Positions 34,480-42,434 of a stretch of DNA of 64,000 nt are shown in pieces; position 1 is the stretch's first letter, and the number at the start of each line of letters is the position of its first letter. The notes under the pieces are model-generated. The model was not told the DNA's origin. It searched no databases and was given only the letters and a program-made list of their open reading frames with translations. The stretch is from Pelagicoccus enzymogenes. GTDB taxonomy: Bacteria > Verrucomicrobiota > Verrucomicrobiia > Opitutales > Opitutaceae. The position numbers and the translations under genes are program-made. The stretch covers positions 1 to 64,000 of the forward strand of contig NZ_JACYFG010000042.1 in NCBI RefSeq assembly GCF_014803405.1, read 5' to 3'.

Positions 34480-35493
34480 CTAGGCGAGGGCTTTTTTGAT
34501 CTTGGCTTCGTCCTGGGCGAGCTTGAGGTCGGCGTCGACCATGATCTTGACGAGCTCCTTGAACTTGACCTTGGGCTCCCAGCCGAGCTTCTGCTTGGCC
34601 TTGGCGGGGTCGCCGATGAGCAGGTCCACCTCGGCGGGGCGCTCGTAGCGCTTGTCGTACTCGACGTACTTTTCCCAGTCGAGGTCGAGGTGGGCGAAGG
34701 TTTCCTGCACGAACTCCTTGACGGTGTGGGTCTCGTTGGTGGCGATGACGTAGTCCTCGGGCTGGTCCTGCTGGAGCATGAGCCACATCATCTCCACGTA
34801 CTCCTTGGCGTAGCCCCAGTCGCGCTTGGCGTCGAGGTTGCCGAGGTAGAGCTTTTCCTGCAGCCCCATCTTGATGCGGGTGGCGGCGCGGGTGATCTTG
34901 CGGGTGACGAAGGTTTCGCCGCGGCGCGGGGACTCGTGGTTGAAGAGGATGCCGGAGCAGGCGAAGAGGTTGTAGGATTCGCGGTAGTTAACGGTCAGCC
35001 AGTGGGCGTACATCTTGGCGCAGGCGTAGGGGGAGCGCGGCCAGAAGGGGGTGGTCTCGGTCTGGGGGACTTCCTGGACCTTGCCGAACATCTCGGAGGA
35101 GGAGGCTTGGTAGAACTTGGTTTTGTTGACGAGGTTGGCTTCGCGGATGGCCTCGAGGATGCGTACGGCGCCGACGCCCACTACGTCGCCGGTGTACTCG
35201 GGAACGTCGAAGGAAACGCGCACGTGGGACTGCGCTCCGAGGTTGTAGATCTCGTCGGGCTGGAGTTCGTAGAGCAGCTTGACCATCTGCACGGAGTCGG
35301 CGAGGTCGCCGTAGTGCAGGAAGAGCTTCACGCCGTTGACGTGCCGGTCTTGGTAGAGGTGGTCGATGCGGGAAGTGTTGAAGGTCGAGGCCCTACGGAT
35401 GACTCCGTGCACTTCGTATCCCTTTTCGAGAAGGAGTTCTGCGAGATAGGATCCGTCTTGTCCTGTGATTCCGGTGATGAGGGCCTTCTTCAT
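34480..35493 (-). CDS. gmd: GDP-mannose 4,6-dehydratase
   Basis: This 337-residue SDR converts GDP-D-mannose to GDP-4-keto-6-deoxymannose. The cofactor loop is [19 protein letters not shown], then [46 protein letters not shown], and the catalytic [10 protein letters not shown]. Length and motifs fit Gmd. It has a strongly biased, GC-rich codon use, unlike the AT-rich operon core. With fcl it supplies GDP-L-fucose, likely for the envelope polysaccharide. Confidence 0.95.
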   Translation of the reverse strand: MKKALITGITGQDGSYLAELLLEKGYEVHGVIRRASTFNTSRIDHLYQDRHVNGVKLFLHYGDLADSVQMVKLLYELQPDEIYNLGAQSHVRVSFDVPEYTGDVVGVGAVRILEAIREANLVNKTKFYQASSSEMFGKVQEVPQTETTPFWPRSPYACAKMYAHWLTVNYRESYNLFACSGILFNHESPRRGETFVTRKITRAATRIKMGLQEKLYLGNLDAKRDWGYAKEYVEMMWLMLQQDQPEDYVIATNETHTVKEFVQETFAHLDLDWEKYVEYDKRYERPAEVDLLIGDPAKAKQKLGWEPKVKFKELVKIMVDADLKLAQDEAKIKKALA

Positions 35494-35584
35494 AAATTTC
35501 TCCCGTTAGCTGGATTTTTACAACTGGCAAGCAAAGGGCTTTGGGCGGGTTTGTCGATCTGTTCTTTCCGACAAAGGGGATGTT

Positions 35585-35639
35585 GTCCGCTGGGACAGCG
35601 GACGCTACCTGTTGGGTTCGCGACCAAGGTCGCTCCTAC
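35585..35639. repeat. Two dispersed palindromic repeats in tandem
   Basis: GTCCGCTGGGACAGCGGAC (35585-35603; also 27791-27809 and a decayed copy at 41985-42003) is followed by a GCGACCAAGGTCGC-type unit (35619-35639). They lie between gmd and the terminator of the GNAT gene. Confidence 0.7.
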
Positions 35640-35644
35640 AAGAA

Positions 35645-35674
35645 AAACGCCCGTCGCGGGAGCGGCGGGCGTTT
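35645..35674 (-). terminator. Rho-independent terminator of the GNAT gene
   Basis: Arms AAACGCCCG and CGGGCGTTT form a 9-bp stem, followed on the minus strand by TTTTTCTTG. It lies 52 bases downstream of the GNAT stop codon. Confidence 0.75.
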
Positions 35675-35725
35675 GAAAGTATTTATTTGAAGAATCGCGG
35701 AGCAAGGCCGCTTCCCACAGTATTT

Positions 35726-36241
35726 TTAGGCGCAGCGGAGTTTGCCGGGACGAGCCGGGCGGCTGGGCTTGCTTTGCCAGTACCAGCGGGTTGGCGGTGC
35801 GGGCTCTTCTGCGTGAGTGGGCTCGGTTTCGAAGGAATGCTGGTGGCTGGGAAGCGGCGCCGTGATGTTGAGCAGGGCGCCGACGATCTCTTGGGCGTAG
35901 CCGCGTCCGAGCTCGCTGGATGCGAGCGCGTTGATGGGGCCGTGTCCCGAGTGGCGGGCGCTGAAGCCGGTGATGCCGATGGCGTGGCCGGTGTCCTTGT
36001 GGATGACGATCCACCAGCTTCCGGTGCCGCTGCGGCGGTCTTCCAGCATGCGAATGATGGCGGTGCAGGCTGCCTCGAGCGTACTGTTGGCAGGACCGAC
36101 GGTCGCATGGGCGAAGAAGGGATCGGCTGCAGCGAGCTCGTGCAGGGCGAACGCGTCTTCGAGGCGCGGGGTTCTCAAGATGAGTCGTTCCGTCTCGATG
36201 ATAGAGGGGGGAAGCGTCTCTGTTGGTCTTGCGTGTGTCAT
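35726..36241 (-). CDS. GNAT-family N-acetyltransferase (RimJ-like)
   Basis: This 171-residue protein resembles the RimJ/RimL acetyltransferase group at its N-terminus: IIETERLILRTPRLEDAFAL and later GSWWIVIHKDTGHAIGITGF. The usual acetyl-CoA loop is weak (SSELGRGYAQEIVGALLNI is the best candidate), and the Pro/Thr-rich C-terminus is unusual. A good ribosome-binding site (AGGAG, about 9 bases ahead) supports the start at 36241. It has its own terminator downstream and a structured leader upstream. Substrate unknown. Confidence 0.68.
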   Translation of the reverse strand: MTHARPTETLPPSIIETERLILRTPRLEDAFALHELAAADPFFAHATVGPANSTLEAACTAIIRMLEDRRSGTGSWWIVIHKDTGHAIGITGFSARHSGHGPINALASSELGRGYAQEIVGALLNITAPLPSHQHSFETEPTHAEEPAPPTRWYWQSKPSRPARPGKLRCA

Positions 36242-36311
36242 GTTGTGTTTCTCCTGAGTTGGTAAAGTTGTGATTGGTTTTCGAAATTGGATTTGTCTGG
36301 GCCAAAAAAAG

Positions 36312-36335
36312 GCCGAACGTCTTTTGGCGTTCGGC
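36312..36335 (-). terminator. Terminator-like hairpin in the GNAT leader (attenuator candidate)
   Basis: GCCGAACG (36312-36319) and CGTTCGGC (36328-36335) pair perfectly, followed on the minus strand by CCTTTTTTT. It stands about 70 bases before the GNAT start, with no minus-strand gene upstream to terminate, so premature termination in a leader is the natural reading. Confidence 0.65.
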
Positions 36336-36448
36336 TTGGCAGTGCGGTGTGTACAGATCGGATTTTGTTAGCGTTGTCGCTCCGGTATCCTTCCCGCGTG
36401 CCAAGCCATGGTCCATTGGCGGCAGGCCGCTGCGGCCTGTGCTTGGAC
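36333..36448 (-). ncRNA. Structured leader RNA candidate upstream of the GNAT gene
   Basis: Read on the minus strand, a hairpin with arms at 36444-36448/36411-36415 and 36432-36439/36423-36430 is followed by a domain closed by a perfect 9-bp stem, GGCTTGGCA (36407-36399) with TGCCAAGCC (36341-36333). Inside it, GCGG/CCGC, GGAT/ATCC and AGCG-ACAA-CGCT can pair in nested order. The 3' arm of the closing stem shares GCC (36333-36335) with the 5' arm of the terminator hairpin, so the two are mutually exclusive at that end. This is the layout of a riboswitch with a terminator platform. I could not match it to a known class. Confidence 0.5.
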
Positions 36449-36639
36449 TGCTTGATGATTGGATTGTTGCTGTGTTTGAGAACGTTTCATCGATGAGTTG
36501 ATGGCGTTAAAGCATCCACCGCGCCGAAAAGAAAGTTTTTTAATGAAAAGATAAGGTTACGACGGTTTAGCCTCTCTTTACGTTCTTTTAAATCCTTGTA
36601 TTGCAGGGGATTCACTTCTGGGCATCGTTTTGACCTGCA

Positions 36640-37920
36640 ATGCGAAAATTTACGCAGTTACTGGGCCTCTTTTTCAGCATGCAAGTCCTTGCTCTGGCCC
36701 TTGGGTCGGAGGATCGCGACTTCGAGGACTTGCGGGAGCGTACTTTCGAGGCGGCATGGAGCCAGGTCGGAGCCAGCTACTACGACGCGTCTTTCGGAGG
36801 GCTGGACTGGGATGCGGTGGGCGAGCGTTATCGGGCGAAGCTCCCGCAAGCGGCGAGCATGGACGAGGTGCGGGCTTTAATCTCGGAGATGATCTACCAG
36901 TTGGGGGACTCGCACTTGGCCTTGATTTCGTCGGACTACGATCCGCAGGAACTAATCAAACCTTGGGCAGGAGGGGCGGCTGGGGTGGACGCTTGTTACG
37001 CCGGTTCGCGCATCGTGTTTTACCGGCTCGATCCGGAGGGGGCGGCTTATCGCGCTGGCTTGCGGGATGGGGATGTCTTGCTGGAGATCGACGGGATCAA
37101 GGTAAAGGCGTTCAAGCGCTCCTTGGAGAAGACCGGGCAGCCGAAGCATGTCTTGAATTACAGTTTGATCACGGCATTGCTTTCCCGTCTTCGCACCGAG
37201 GCGGGCGACAAGGTCGACTTGCTCGTGCGCTCGCCGGACGGCAAGAAGCGTTCGCTCACGGTGGTGCAGGAGCGGTATCAGGGGCGTGAGACCGAGCCCT
37301 TGGGCAGGTTGGGGCGGATGCCCTTGGCGCTGGAGGCTTCGATTCTGGAAAACGGCGCGGGCTTCCTGCGGTTCAATCTTTGGTTTCCAGCCGTCATGCC
37401 GGAGGTGAGAGCCTTCATGGCCGAGCTGCCGGCGGATGCTCCAGGCTTGGTGATCGACTTGCGCGGCAATCCGGGGGGCATGATGGTGATGGCTGGTGGA
37501 TTGGCAGGCTTGCTTCTGGAAGAGCAAGCGACGCTTGGACGTACGACGCTGCGTTCCGGGCACATGAACGTGGTGGGCTTCCCGCAACGCCGTACCTTCC
37601 ATGGCAAGGTAGCGATCCTTGTCGACGAGACGAGCGTTTCGACGAGCGAGGTATTCGCCATCGGCATGCAGGAGCTCGGGCGGGCGAGAGTGTTTGGGCA
37701 ACCGACTCCCGGGGCGGCGCTTCCTTCGGTCTTCTTTGCTTTGCCTAATGGGGACTCGCTGCAGATCGCCCTCGGAGACTTCAAGACGCCTCAGGGCGTG
37801 AGCCTGGAAGCTCGCGGAGTGATCCCTGACGAAATTGTGACGATTTCGCCGGTTGATCTTTCCTCGGGGAAGGACAGTGTTCTTATCGCAGCTCTTAACT
37901 GGATCCATCAAACCAACTGA
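36640..37920 (+). CDS. S41-family peptidase with PDZ domain, exported
   Basis: This 426-residue protein has a signal peptide (about residues 1-22), an N-terminal helical part, a PDZ-like segment (PEGAAYRAGLRDGDVLLEIDG), and an S41 domain (GFLRFNLWF, VIDLRGNPGG). The nucleophile region is ETSVSTSEVF (codons 330-339, Ser334 likely). The Lys expected about 25 residues on in Ctp-type enzymes (GKGT) is replaced: the text reads QPTPGAALPS. It may use a tricorn-like set of residues or be weakly active. It is followed closely by 37926-38669, so the two may form an operon. Confidence 0.85.
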   Translation: MRKFTQLLGLFFSMQVLALALGSEDRDFEDLRERTFEAAWSQVGASYYDASFGGLDWDAVGERYRAKLPQAASMDEVRALISEMIYQLGDSHLALISSDYDPQELIKPWAGGAAGVDACYAGSRIVFYRLDPEGAAYRAGLRDGDVLLEIDGIKVKAFKRSLEKTGQPKHVLNYSLITALLSRLRTEAGDKVDLLVRSPDGKKRSLTVVQERYQGRETEPLGRLGRMPLALEASILENGAGFLRFNLWFPAVMPEVRAFMAELPADAPGLVIDLRGNPGGMMVMAGGLAGLLLEEQATLGRTTLRSGHMNVVGFPQRRTFHGKVAILVDETSVSTSEVFAIGMQELGRARVFGQPTPGAALPSVFFALPNGDSLQIALGDFKTPQGVSLEARGVIPDEIVTISPVDLSSGKDSVLIAALNWIHQTN

Positions 37921-37925
37921 CTTAT

Positions 37926-38669
37926 ATGAAACTACCCCTATCTCGAAAGGCCGTCGCGGTCTTGCTCATGATTGTAGCATCGCCTTTGGCGACCGTTCGC
38001 GCCGCTTTGCCGTCGGAGGTCGCCGCCGTCTTGGAGGCTAACATCGCCGCGAGCGGTGGCCGTGACCTGATCGCCTCCATAAAGTCTTCTCGCCTGAAGG
38101 GCACCATGTCTATCCCGGCGATCGGGATGAACGGAACGACGGAAATGGCGATGAAGTCGCCCGACAAGTTGTACGTTGCCCAGACGATACCGGGAATGGG
38201 GACCATCGTGCAGGCGTACGACGGCGAAATCGGCTGGGCCAATGATCCGATGCAAGGCTTCCGTCACCTGAGCGAAGGGGAAATCGTCTCCCTCAAGCAC
38301 AACGACAACTTTTCCGATATGCTCGCCTACAACGAAGTCTACAGCTCCGGGGAGAAAATGGCGGACTCGGTGGTGGACGGTCAGGCCGTCAACGTGCTCA
38401 AGCTGACCGCGGCGGAAACGGGCCTCGAGCAGACGTGTTACTACAGTAAGGACAGCGGCTTGCTCCTGCGTATGGACATGCTGGTGGACATGGGCCCGAT
38501 GGGTCAGTTGCCGGCGAGCATGATCGTGAAGTCCTACCAGGAGAAGGATGGCATCTCGTTTCCGGGCTCTCTGGAAGTGACGAATGCGGGCATGATCATC
38601 AACATTTCCTTCAATTCCCTCGAGCTCAACGTGGAGCTGGAAGACTCGCTTTTCTCCCCGCCGCAATGA
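37926..38669 (+). CDS. Exported LolA-fold-like protein
   Basis: This 247-residue protein has a signal peptide (residues 1-27, cleavage near VRA-AL). The rest has the beta-rich pattern of LolA/outer-membrane lipoprotein-sorting relatives: SSRLKGTMSIPAIGMNG, KLYVAQTIPGMG, AYDGEIGWANDPMQGFRHLS and YYSKDSGLLLRMDM. Such proteins bind lipids or lipoproteins in the periplasm. It starts 5 bases after the S41 peptidase stop, suggesting co-transcription. Specific role unknown. Confidence 0.7.
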   Translation: MKLPLSRKAVAVLLMIVASPLATVRAALPSEVAAVLEANIAASGGRDLIASIKSSRLKGTMSIPAIGMNGTTEMAMKSPDKLYVAQTIPGMGTIVQAYDGEIGWANDPMQGFRHLSEGEIVSLKHNDNFSDMLAYNEVYSSGEKMADSVVDGQAVNVLKLTAAETGLEQTCYYSKDSGLLLRMDMLVDMGPMGQLPASMIVKSYQEKDGISFPGSLEVTNAGMIINISFNSLELNVELEDSLFSPPQ

Positions 38670-38698
38670 GCAGCAATCTTCAAACGTATATCTAGCCT

Positions 38699-39130
38699 AT
38701 GAGTCCAAATAAACTAATCGTATCTGCTATCGCATTTTTCTGCCTCGCCATGGGAGCTTCGGCCGCCCTCGAGCGCCAGCCGTCTCCGGAAGGAGCCGAG
38801 GCCTACATTATCTCGCCTGCCGATGGCGAAGTGGTGGGGAAGACCTTCACGGTTCGCTTTGGCTTGAAAGGGATGGGAGTCGCTCCTGCCGGTATCGACA
38901 AAGCGAATACGGGGCACCATCATCTTCTCATCAACGCCGAGTCGCTGCCGGCCATGGATACGCCGATGCCGATGACGGACAGCCTCAAGCATTTCGGGGG
39001 CGGACAAACCGAAGTCGAGTTGACGCTTCCTCCGGGCAAGCATCGCCTGCAGTTGGTTCTGGGCGACTACTTGCACATTCCGCATCAGCCGCCGGTGATT
39101 TCGGAAGAGATTACCGTTACGGTGAAGTAG
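38699..39130 (+). CDS. DUF4399 protein, exported
   Basis: This 143-residue protein has a signal peptide (about 1-22) and a DUF4399 domain: YIISPADGEVVGKTFTVRFG, GVAPAGIDKANTGHHHLLI and LPPGKHRLQLVLGDYLHIPH. The His-rich HHHLLI block is a mark of the family, which often occurs in rod-, envelope- or metal-linked contexts, but its function is unknown. It is the last gene before a strong terminator. Confidence 0.85.
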   Translation: MSPNKLIVSAIAFFCLAMGASAALERQPSPEGAEAYIISPADGEVVGKTFTVRFGLKGMGVAPAGIDKANTGHHHLLINAESLPAMDTPMPMTDSLKHFGGGQTEVELTLPPGKHRLQLVLGDYLHIPHQPPVISEEITVTVK

Positions 39131-39187
39131 GTGGCGCGATCCCGACTTCGCGGGTCGTTTCCTGTTCGGTCGTTCCTTTTTTCGCTA

Positions 39188-39225
39188 AACGCCTGTCCGG
39201 TTTTTCGGGCAGGCGTTTTTTTTTG
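39188..39225 (+). terminator. Rho-independent terminator
   Basis: AACGCCTG and CAGGCGTT arms (inner CCGG/CGG pairs too) are followed by a T9-like run. It closes the S41-LolA-like-DUF4399 gene group. Confidence 0.85.
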
Positions 39226-39731
39226 GCATCCGCTAAATGCAGTGGAAATTGCTGGGTAGGTGTTCGATCAATTTTCAATTGTGGGAAGCGGCCTTGTGCC
39301 GCGATTGGGCAGAATCGATCGTGCTACAAGGGCACTCCCCACTGTGCAATCCCCGTCCCCCGCGAAATCGCGATGAACCTTGTGGGTTACGCACCTATGA
39401 AGTCTTCGCTTTTCGAGTCCTTCCGAGAATGTTCCTGCAGCGCGGACGACGCGGCCGTCGCCCCTCCATTGTTGCTCTTGTTTCCGCTTGCAGGCTTTAC
39501 GTAGAAAACGCTTGTGCGTTCTCGTGCCGGCGATAGCTCTTAGAGACAGTCCAATCATTTATACTAGCCTCTTCTGGGTTGCAGCCTGCTGCAGACCGCA
39601 GTGCAAACCTGTTTATCAGCGCGACGCGGTCTGGACTAAGGTCTAACCCTACAGAAACTTGACTTATTGGACCATCTCTTATGCAGCGGCCAGTCGCTGC
39701 CGTGTCCTCGCATCGTTAACTTTCCTCTTTC
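39226..39731. other. Intergenic region with a long palindromic repeat
   Basis: This 506-base gap contains a repeat unit at 39281-39343 (GTGGGAAGCGGCCTTGTGCC on one side, a decayed partner ending in CTCCCCAC on the other). Related units are at 44210-44273 and 52211-52314, and a half-unit at 35691-35721. No gene is supported here. Confidence 0.65.
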
Positions 39732-40841
39732 ATGAACGAATCCCCAGCTCCTTTTGAAGGCGAACCCTCTCTTGCTGCTCCCGCTGCGGTCGCCAATATT
39801 GACTATCCCTTCAGCTTCACCGGCCAAACGGGGGAGTACTTTCGTATTTGGATTGTGAATATGCTTCTGACGCTGGTGACCCTCGGCTTCTACACGCCAT
39901 GGGCTCGAGTGCGTACGCGGCGATACTTCCACGCGAACACCCATTTGGACGGGCATGCTTTCGACTACTTGGCGAAGCCGATCAACATTTTGTGGGGATA
40001 CTTGATCGTGCTCTTCATCGTCGGCGGCTATTATGCAGCTGGCTTCTTCAACCCCATGTTCACTATTCCGTTTTTCCTGATCTATGTTTTTGCAGGACCT
40101 TGGGTGGTCTACAAGGCCATGCGATTCAAGGCTCACAACACGAGCTACCGCAACGTGCGTTTCCAGTTCAGCGGTACGGTGGGCGACGCCTATGTGATCT
40201 ATTTGGCGATGGCTCTGCTTATTCCGTTCACCGCTGGCTTGATCATCCCTTATTGGATCATGAAGCAAAAGGAATACTTCTATAAGAACCTGAGCTTCGG
40301 CGGCCGGAAGTTCGATTTCACGCCGCAAGCGGGCGAGTACTACGTGACCTACATCGTGGCGGCGGTGATCACGGTTGGAATCTATGGGCTCGTTATCTTT
40401 GGGGCGATGATGACTGTATTTGCCGGAGCTGGCTTAGGGGCTGCCGAAGGTGGCGAGCCGCCGGACGCTGCGGTGTTTGGCTTCCTGTTTGCCCTCTACC
40501 TTCCGATGATTTTCGGAATGGTCTTCGTGCAGATCTACGTTTACGTATCGCTTTTCAACTACAACTTGGGGCGGCTTCTCGTGCAGCAGACTGCCTTCAA
40601 ATCTTCCTTGAAGGTGGGCAGGTTCTACTGGATTTCATTGACCAATATTTTTGCGACCGTCTTCAGCTTGGGATTGCTCGCTCCTTGGGCTGCTATCCGC
40701 AAGACGCGCTACTTGGCGGAGTCGGTTGAGCTGAACCACCCAGAAACGGGCTTCGGTGAATTCGTGGTCCAAGCAGGCGAGGACCAGTCCTCCATTGGCG
40801 ATGCGGCTGCGGACATGTTTGAACTCGATATCGGATGGTAG
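39732..40841 (+). CDS. DUF898 (YjgN-family) membrane protein
   Basis: This 369-residue integral membrane protein has about six or seven hydrophobic segments and the DUF898 repeats: FSFTGQTGEYFRIWIVNMLL, LGFYTPWARVRTRRYFHANT, and again at SLGLLAPWAAIRKTRYL. It overlaps the M48 peptidase gene by 7 bases. YjgN-like genes often precede an M48 peptidase, which suggests a shared role at the envelope. Function unknown. Confidence 0.85.
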   Translation: MNESPAPFEGEPSLAAPAAVANIDYPFSFTGQTGEYFRIWIVNMLLTLVTLGFYTPWARVRTRRYFHANTHLDGHAFDYLAKPINILWGYLIVLFIVGGYYAAGFFNPMFTIPFFLIYVFAGPWVVYKAMRFKAHNTSYRNVRFQFSGTVGDAYVIYLAMALLIPFTAGLIIPYWIMKQKEYFYKNLSFGGRKFDFTPQAGEYYVTYIVAAVITVGIYGLVIFGAMMTVFAGAGLGAAEGGEPPDAAVFGFLFALYLPMIFGMVFVQIYVYVSLFNYNLGRLLVQQTAFKSSLKVGRFYWISLTNIFATVFSLGLLAPWAAIRKTRYLAESVELNHPETGFGEFVVQAGEDQSSIGDAAADMFELDIGW

Positions 40842-41884
40842 CGGAGGTCGAGGGCGAGTTTTACGAGGTTGGATCCTCGCGAAAAGTGGCGGCCAAGTTG
40901 AGCTTGCTTGCGTTCGAGGAGCTGGAGCTTTGCGTAGCAGGGGAGCGTCGGGCGTATCAAAAGGCTCGATACATCGTCGAGCCGCCGCTCGGGTCATTGC
41001 CGCGAGTGGTTCATTTCAAGGAGGATGACGGAGACTGCCGTTTCGAGACTTCGGACACGGCGGGCTTTCGCGAGCTGGAGCGTAACCTGTCCTCGGGCAA
41101 GCTTTGGTCGGGAGTCGCCTGGTTGGAAGGGCATTGGAAAGGTACGGTGGCGAGCGTGGTGCTGCTGGCTTTTTTTTGTTTCGGCTTTTTTCAGTGGGGC
41201 TTGCCGGCGCTTGCCAAAAAGGTGGCCCATGACATGCCGCAGTCTTGGCGGGTATCCATGACGGACCAGAGCATCGCCTCGATGAAGCGTTTCGATTACA
41301 TCGCTGAGAGCGACCTTTCTTCCGAGGAGCAGTTGCGAGTGCAGGACATCTTCAGCGATGCCCTCGCTATGGCCGGACTGCAGGATTCGGAGTATGACTA
41401 TGAGCTGCGGCTCTTTGCGGGAAAGGCGATCGGGGCCAATGCTTTCGCGTTTCCCTCGGGCTTGGTGGTAGCGACGGACGAGTTTGTGCAGTTGTGCGAA
41501 ACGGATGAGCAGATCAAGGCGGTTTTCCTGCACGAATTGGCTCACGTGGAGGAGCAGCACGGAATTCGCGGCTTGGTGCAGCGCGGCGGAGTTTTCATCG
41601 TGTTTTCGATTCTAGTTGGGGATGCCAGCTCGGTGATTTCATTGGCGGAAGGCATTCCTGCCATGGTTATGAATTCCCAATACTCACAACGCTTCGAGAT
41701 GGAGTCGGACACCTTTGCGGCGGAGCTATTGCAGGAGTCGGGGATCGGTGCTGAGGCGATGGAAGAGATTCTGATCCTGTTGCATAAGGACGTTCCGGAC
41801 CTGCCGGTCGCCACGTTTCTCTCGACTCACCCCAGCTTGCAGGAGCGGGTGGACAACTTGCGCGAGATCCAGGCTGGGGAATAA
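40835..41884 (+). CDS. M48-family metallopeptidase
   Basis: This 349-residue membrane-anchored zinc peptidase has one membrane span near residues 103-125 (VASVVLLAFFCFGFFQWGL) and an M48 domain with HELAHVEEQHG (His233 region) and the third zinc ligand in FEMESDTFAAEL. The C-terminal FLSTHPSLQERVDNL is the family marker. It is coupled to the YjgN-like gene by a 7-base overlap. Probably acts in quality control of membrane or periplasmic proteins. Confidence 0.9.
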   Translation: MVAEVEGEFYEVGSSRKVAAKLSLLAFEELELCVAGERRAYQKARYIVEPPLGSLPRVVHFKEDDGDCRFETSDTAGFRELERNLSSGKLWSGVAWLEGHWKGTVASVVLLAFFCFGFFQWGLPALAKKVAHDMPQSWRVSMTDQSIASMKRFDYIAESDLSSEEQLRVQDIFSDALAMAGLQDSEYDYELRLFAGKAIGANAFAFPSGLVVATDEFVQLCETDEQIKAVFLHELAHVEEQHGIRGLVQRGGVFIVFSILVGDASSVISLAEGIPAMVMNSQYSQRFEMESDTFAAELLQESGIGAEAMEEILILLHKDVPDLPVATFLSTHPSLQERVDNLREIQAGE

Positions 41885-41902
41885 GGGCGCTCGAAGGTGG
41901 TG

Positions 41903-41963
41903 CGGCCGCTCCGAGGGCGCCGGTACGCATGGACTGGGAAGCAAGACGCCCGCGGAGCGGCCG
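41903..41963. repeat. Long inverted repeat between genes
   Basis: CGGCCGCTCCG (41903-41913) and CGGAGCGGCCG (41953-41963) form a perfect 11-bp stem with a 39-base loop, 19 bases after the M48 stop. It is not followed by a T-tract on the plus strand. A decayed GTCCGCT-type unit follows at 41985-42003. Confidence 0.6.
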
Positions 41964-42022
41964 TCCCACCTTTTGAGAGGCGTTGTCCGCTGGGGCAGCA
42001 GGCGCGACCCTAAACAGAAAGA

Positions 42023-42223
42023 CTAATCCTTTTCTGCTTCCTTTTCCTCCCCGTCGGGCACGAGAGCTCCGGCGACCTTGGCGGTGGTTTTCACTCCGGT
42101 GGCGGCAGTCTTGACGCCGAGCTTGGTGGTTTTGCTCGCGACTTTCACGGGGACGGTCACGGCGCAGCCGCCTAGCAGCGATAGGCTGGTGGAGAGGGCG
42201 AGAATTTGCAGGGTGCGTTTCAT
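42023..42223 (-). CDS. Small lipoprotein
   Basis: This 66-residue protein has a lipoprotein signal (LQILALSTSLSLLGGC, lipobox LGGC with Cys20) and a short mature part rich in Val, Lys and Thr, ending acidic (DGEEKEAEKD). The start at 42223 gives a clean signal; a longer frame to 42319 would add an unlikely N-terminus. Family unknown, similar to the small NF-type lipoproteins frequent in Opitutae. Confidence 0.65.
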   Translation of the reverse strand: MKRTLQILALSTSLSLLGGCAVTVPVKVASKTTKLGVKTAATGVKTTAKVAGALVPDGEEKEAEKD

Positions 42224-42434
42224 GGATAAGGTATCGGTGGAAAAGCCTAGGAGTGTTGGAATGTGTCTCAATTGAGCAAGGTACTCTAGCTCAGGGTGTT
42301 TGGGGAGATTGTTTAGCAAAAGCTGTTGCTGTGGCTTTGACTTAGGATCCTCTAGGCATTCCTATTGTCAGGTTCCTTAATCGCATTTTCGCCCGCTCTT
42401 TTTCGAAGCGGGTTTAATCTTAATCCTGCTCCTT

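Noticed and set aside
35490-36416. 308-codon minus-strand frame over the GNAT gene
   Set aside because: Arg/Pro/His-rich shadow in another frame; the GNAT frame has the domain and the ribosome-binding site.
42391-42414. CCCGCT/AGCGGG hairpin as a terminator
   Set aside because: Short stem with only a weak T run, placed just before the start of a plus-strand gene; not distinguishable from chance.
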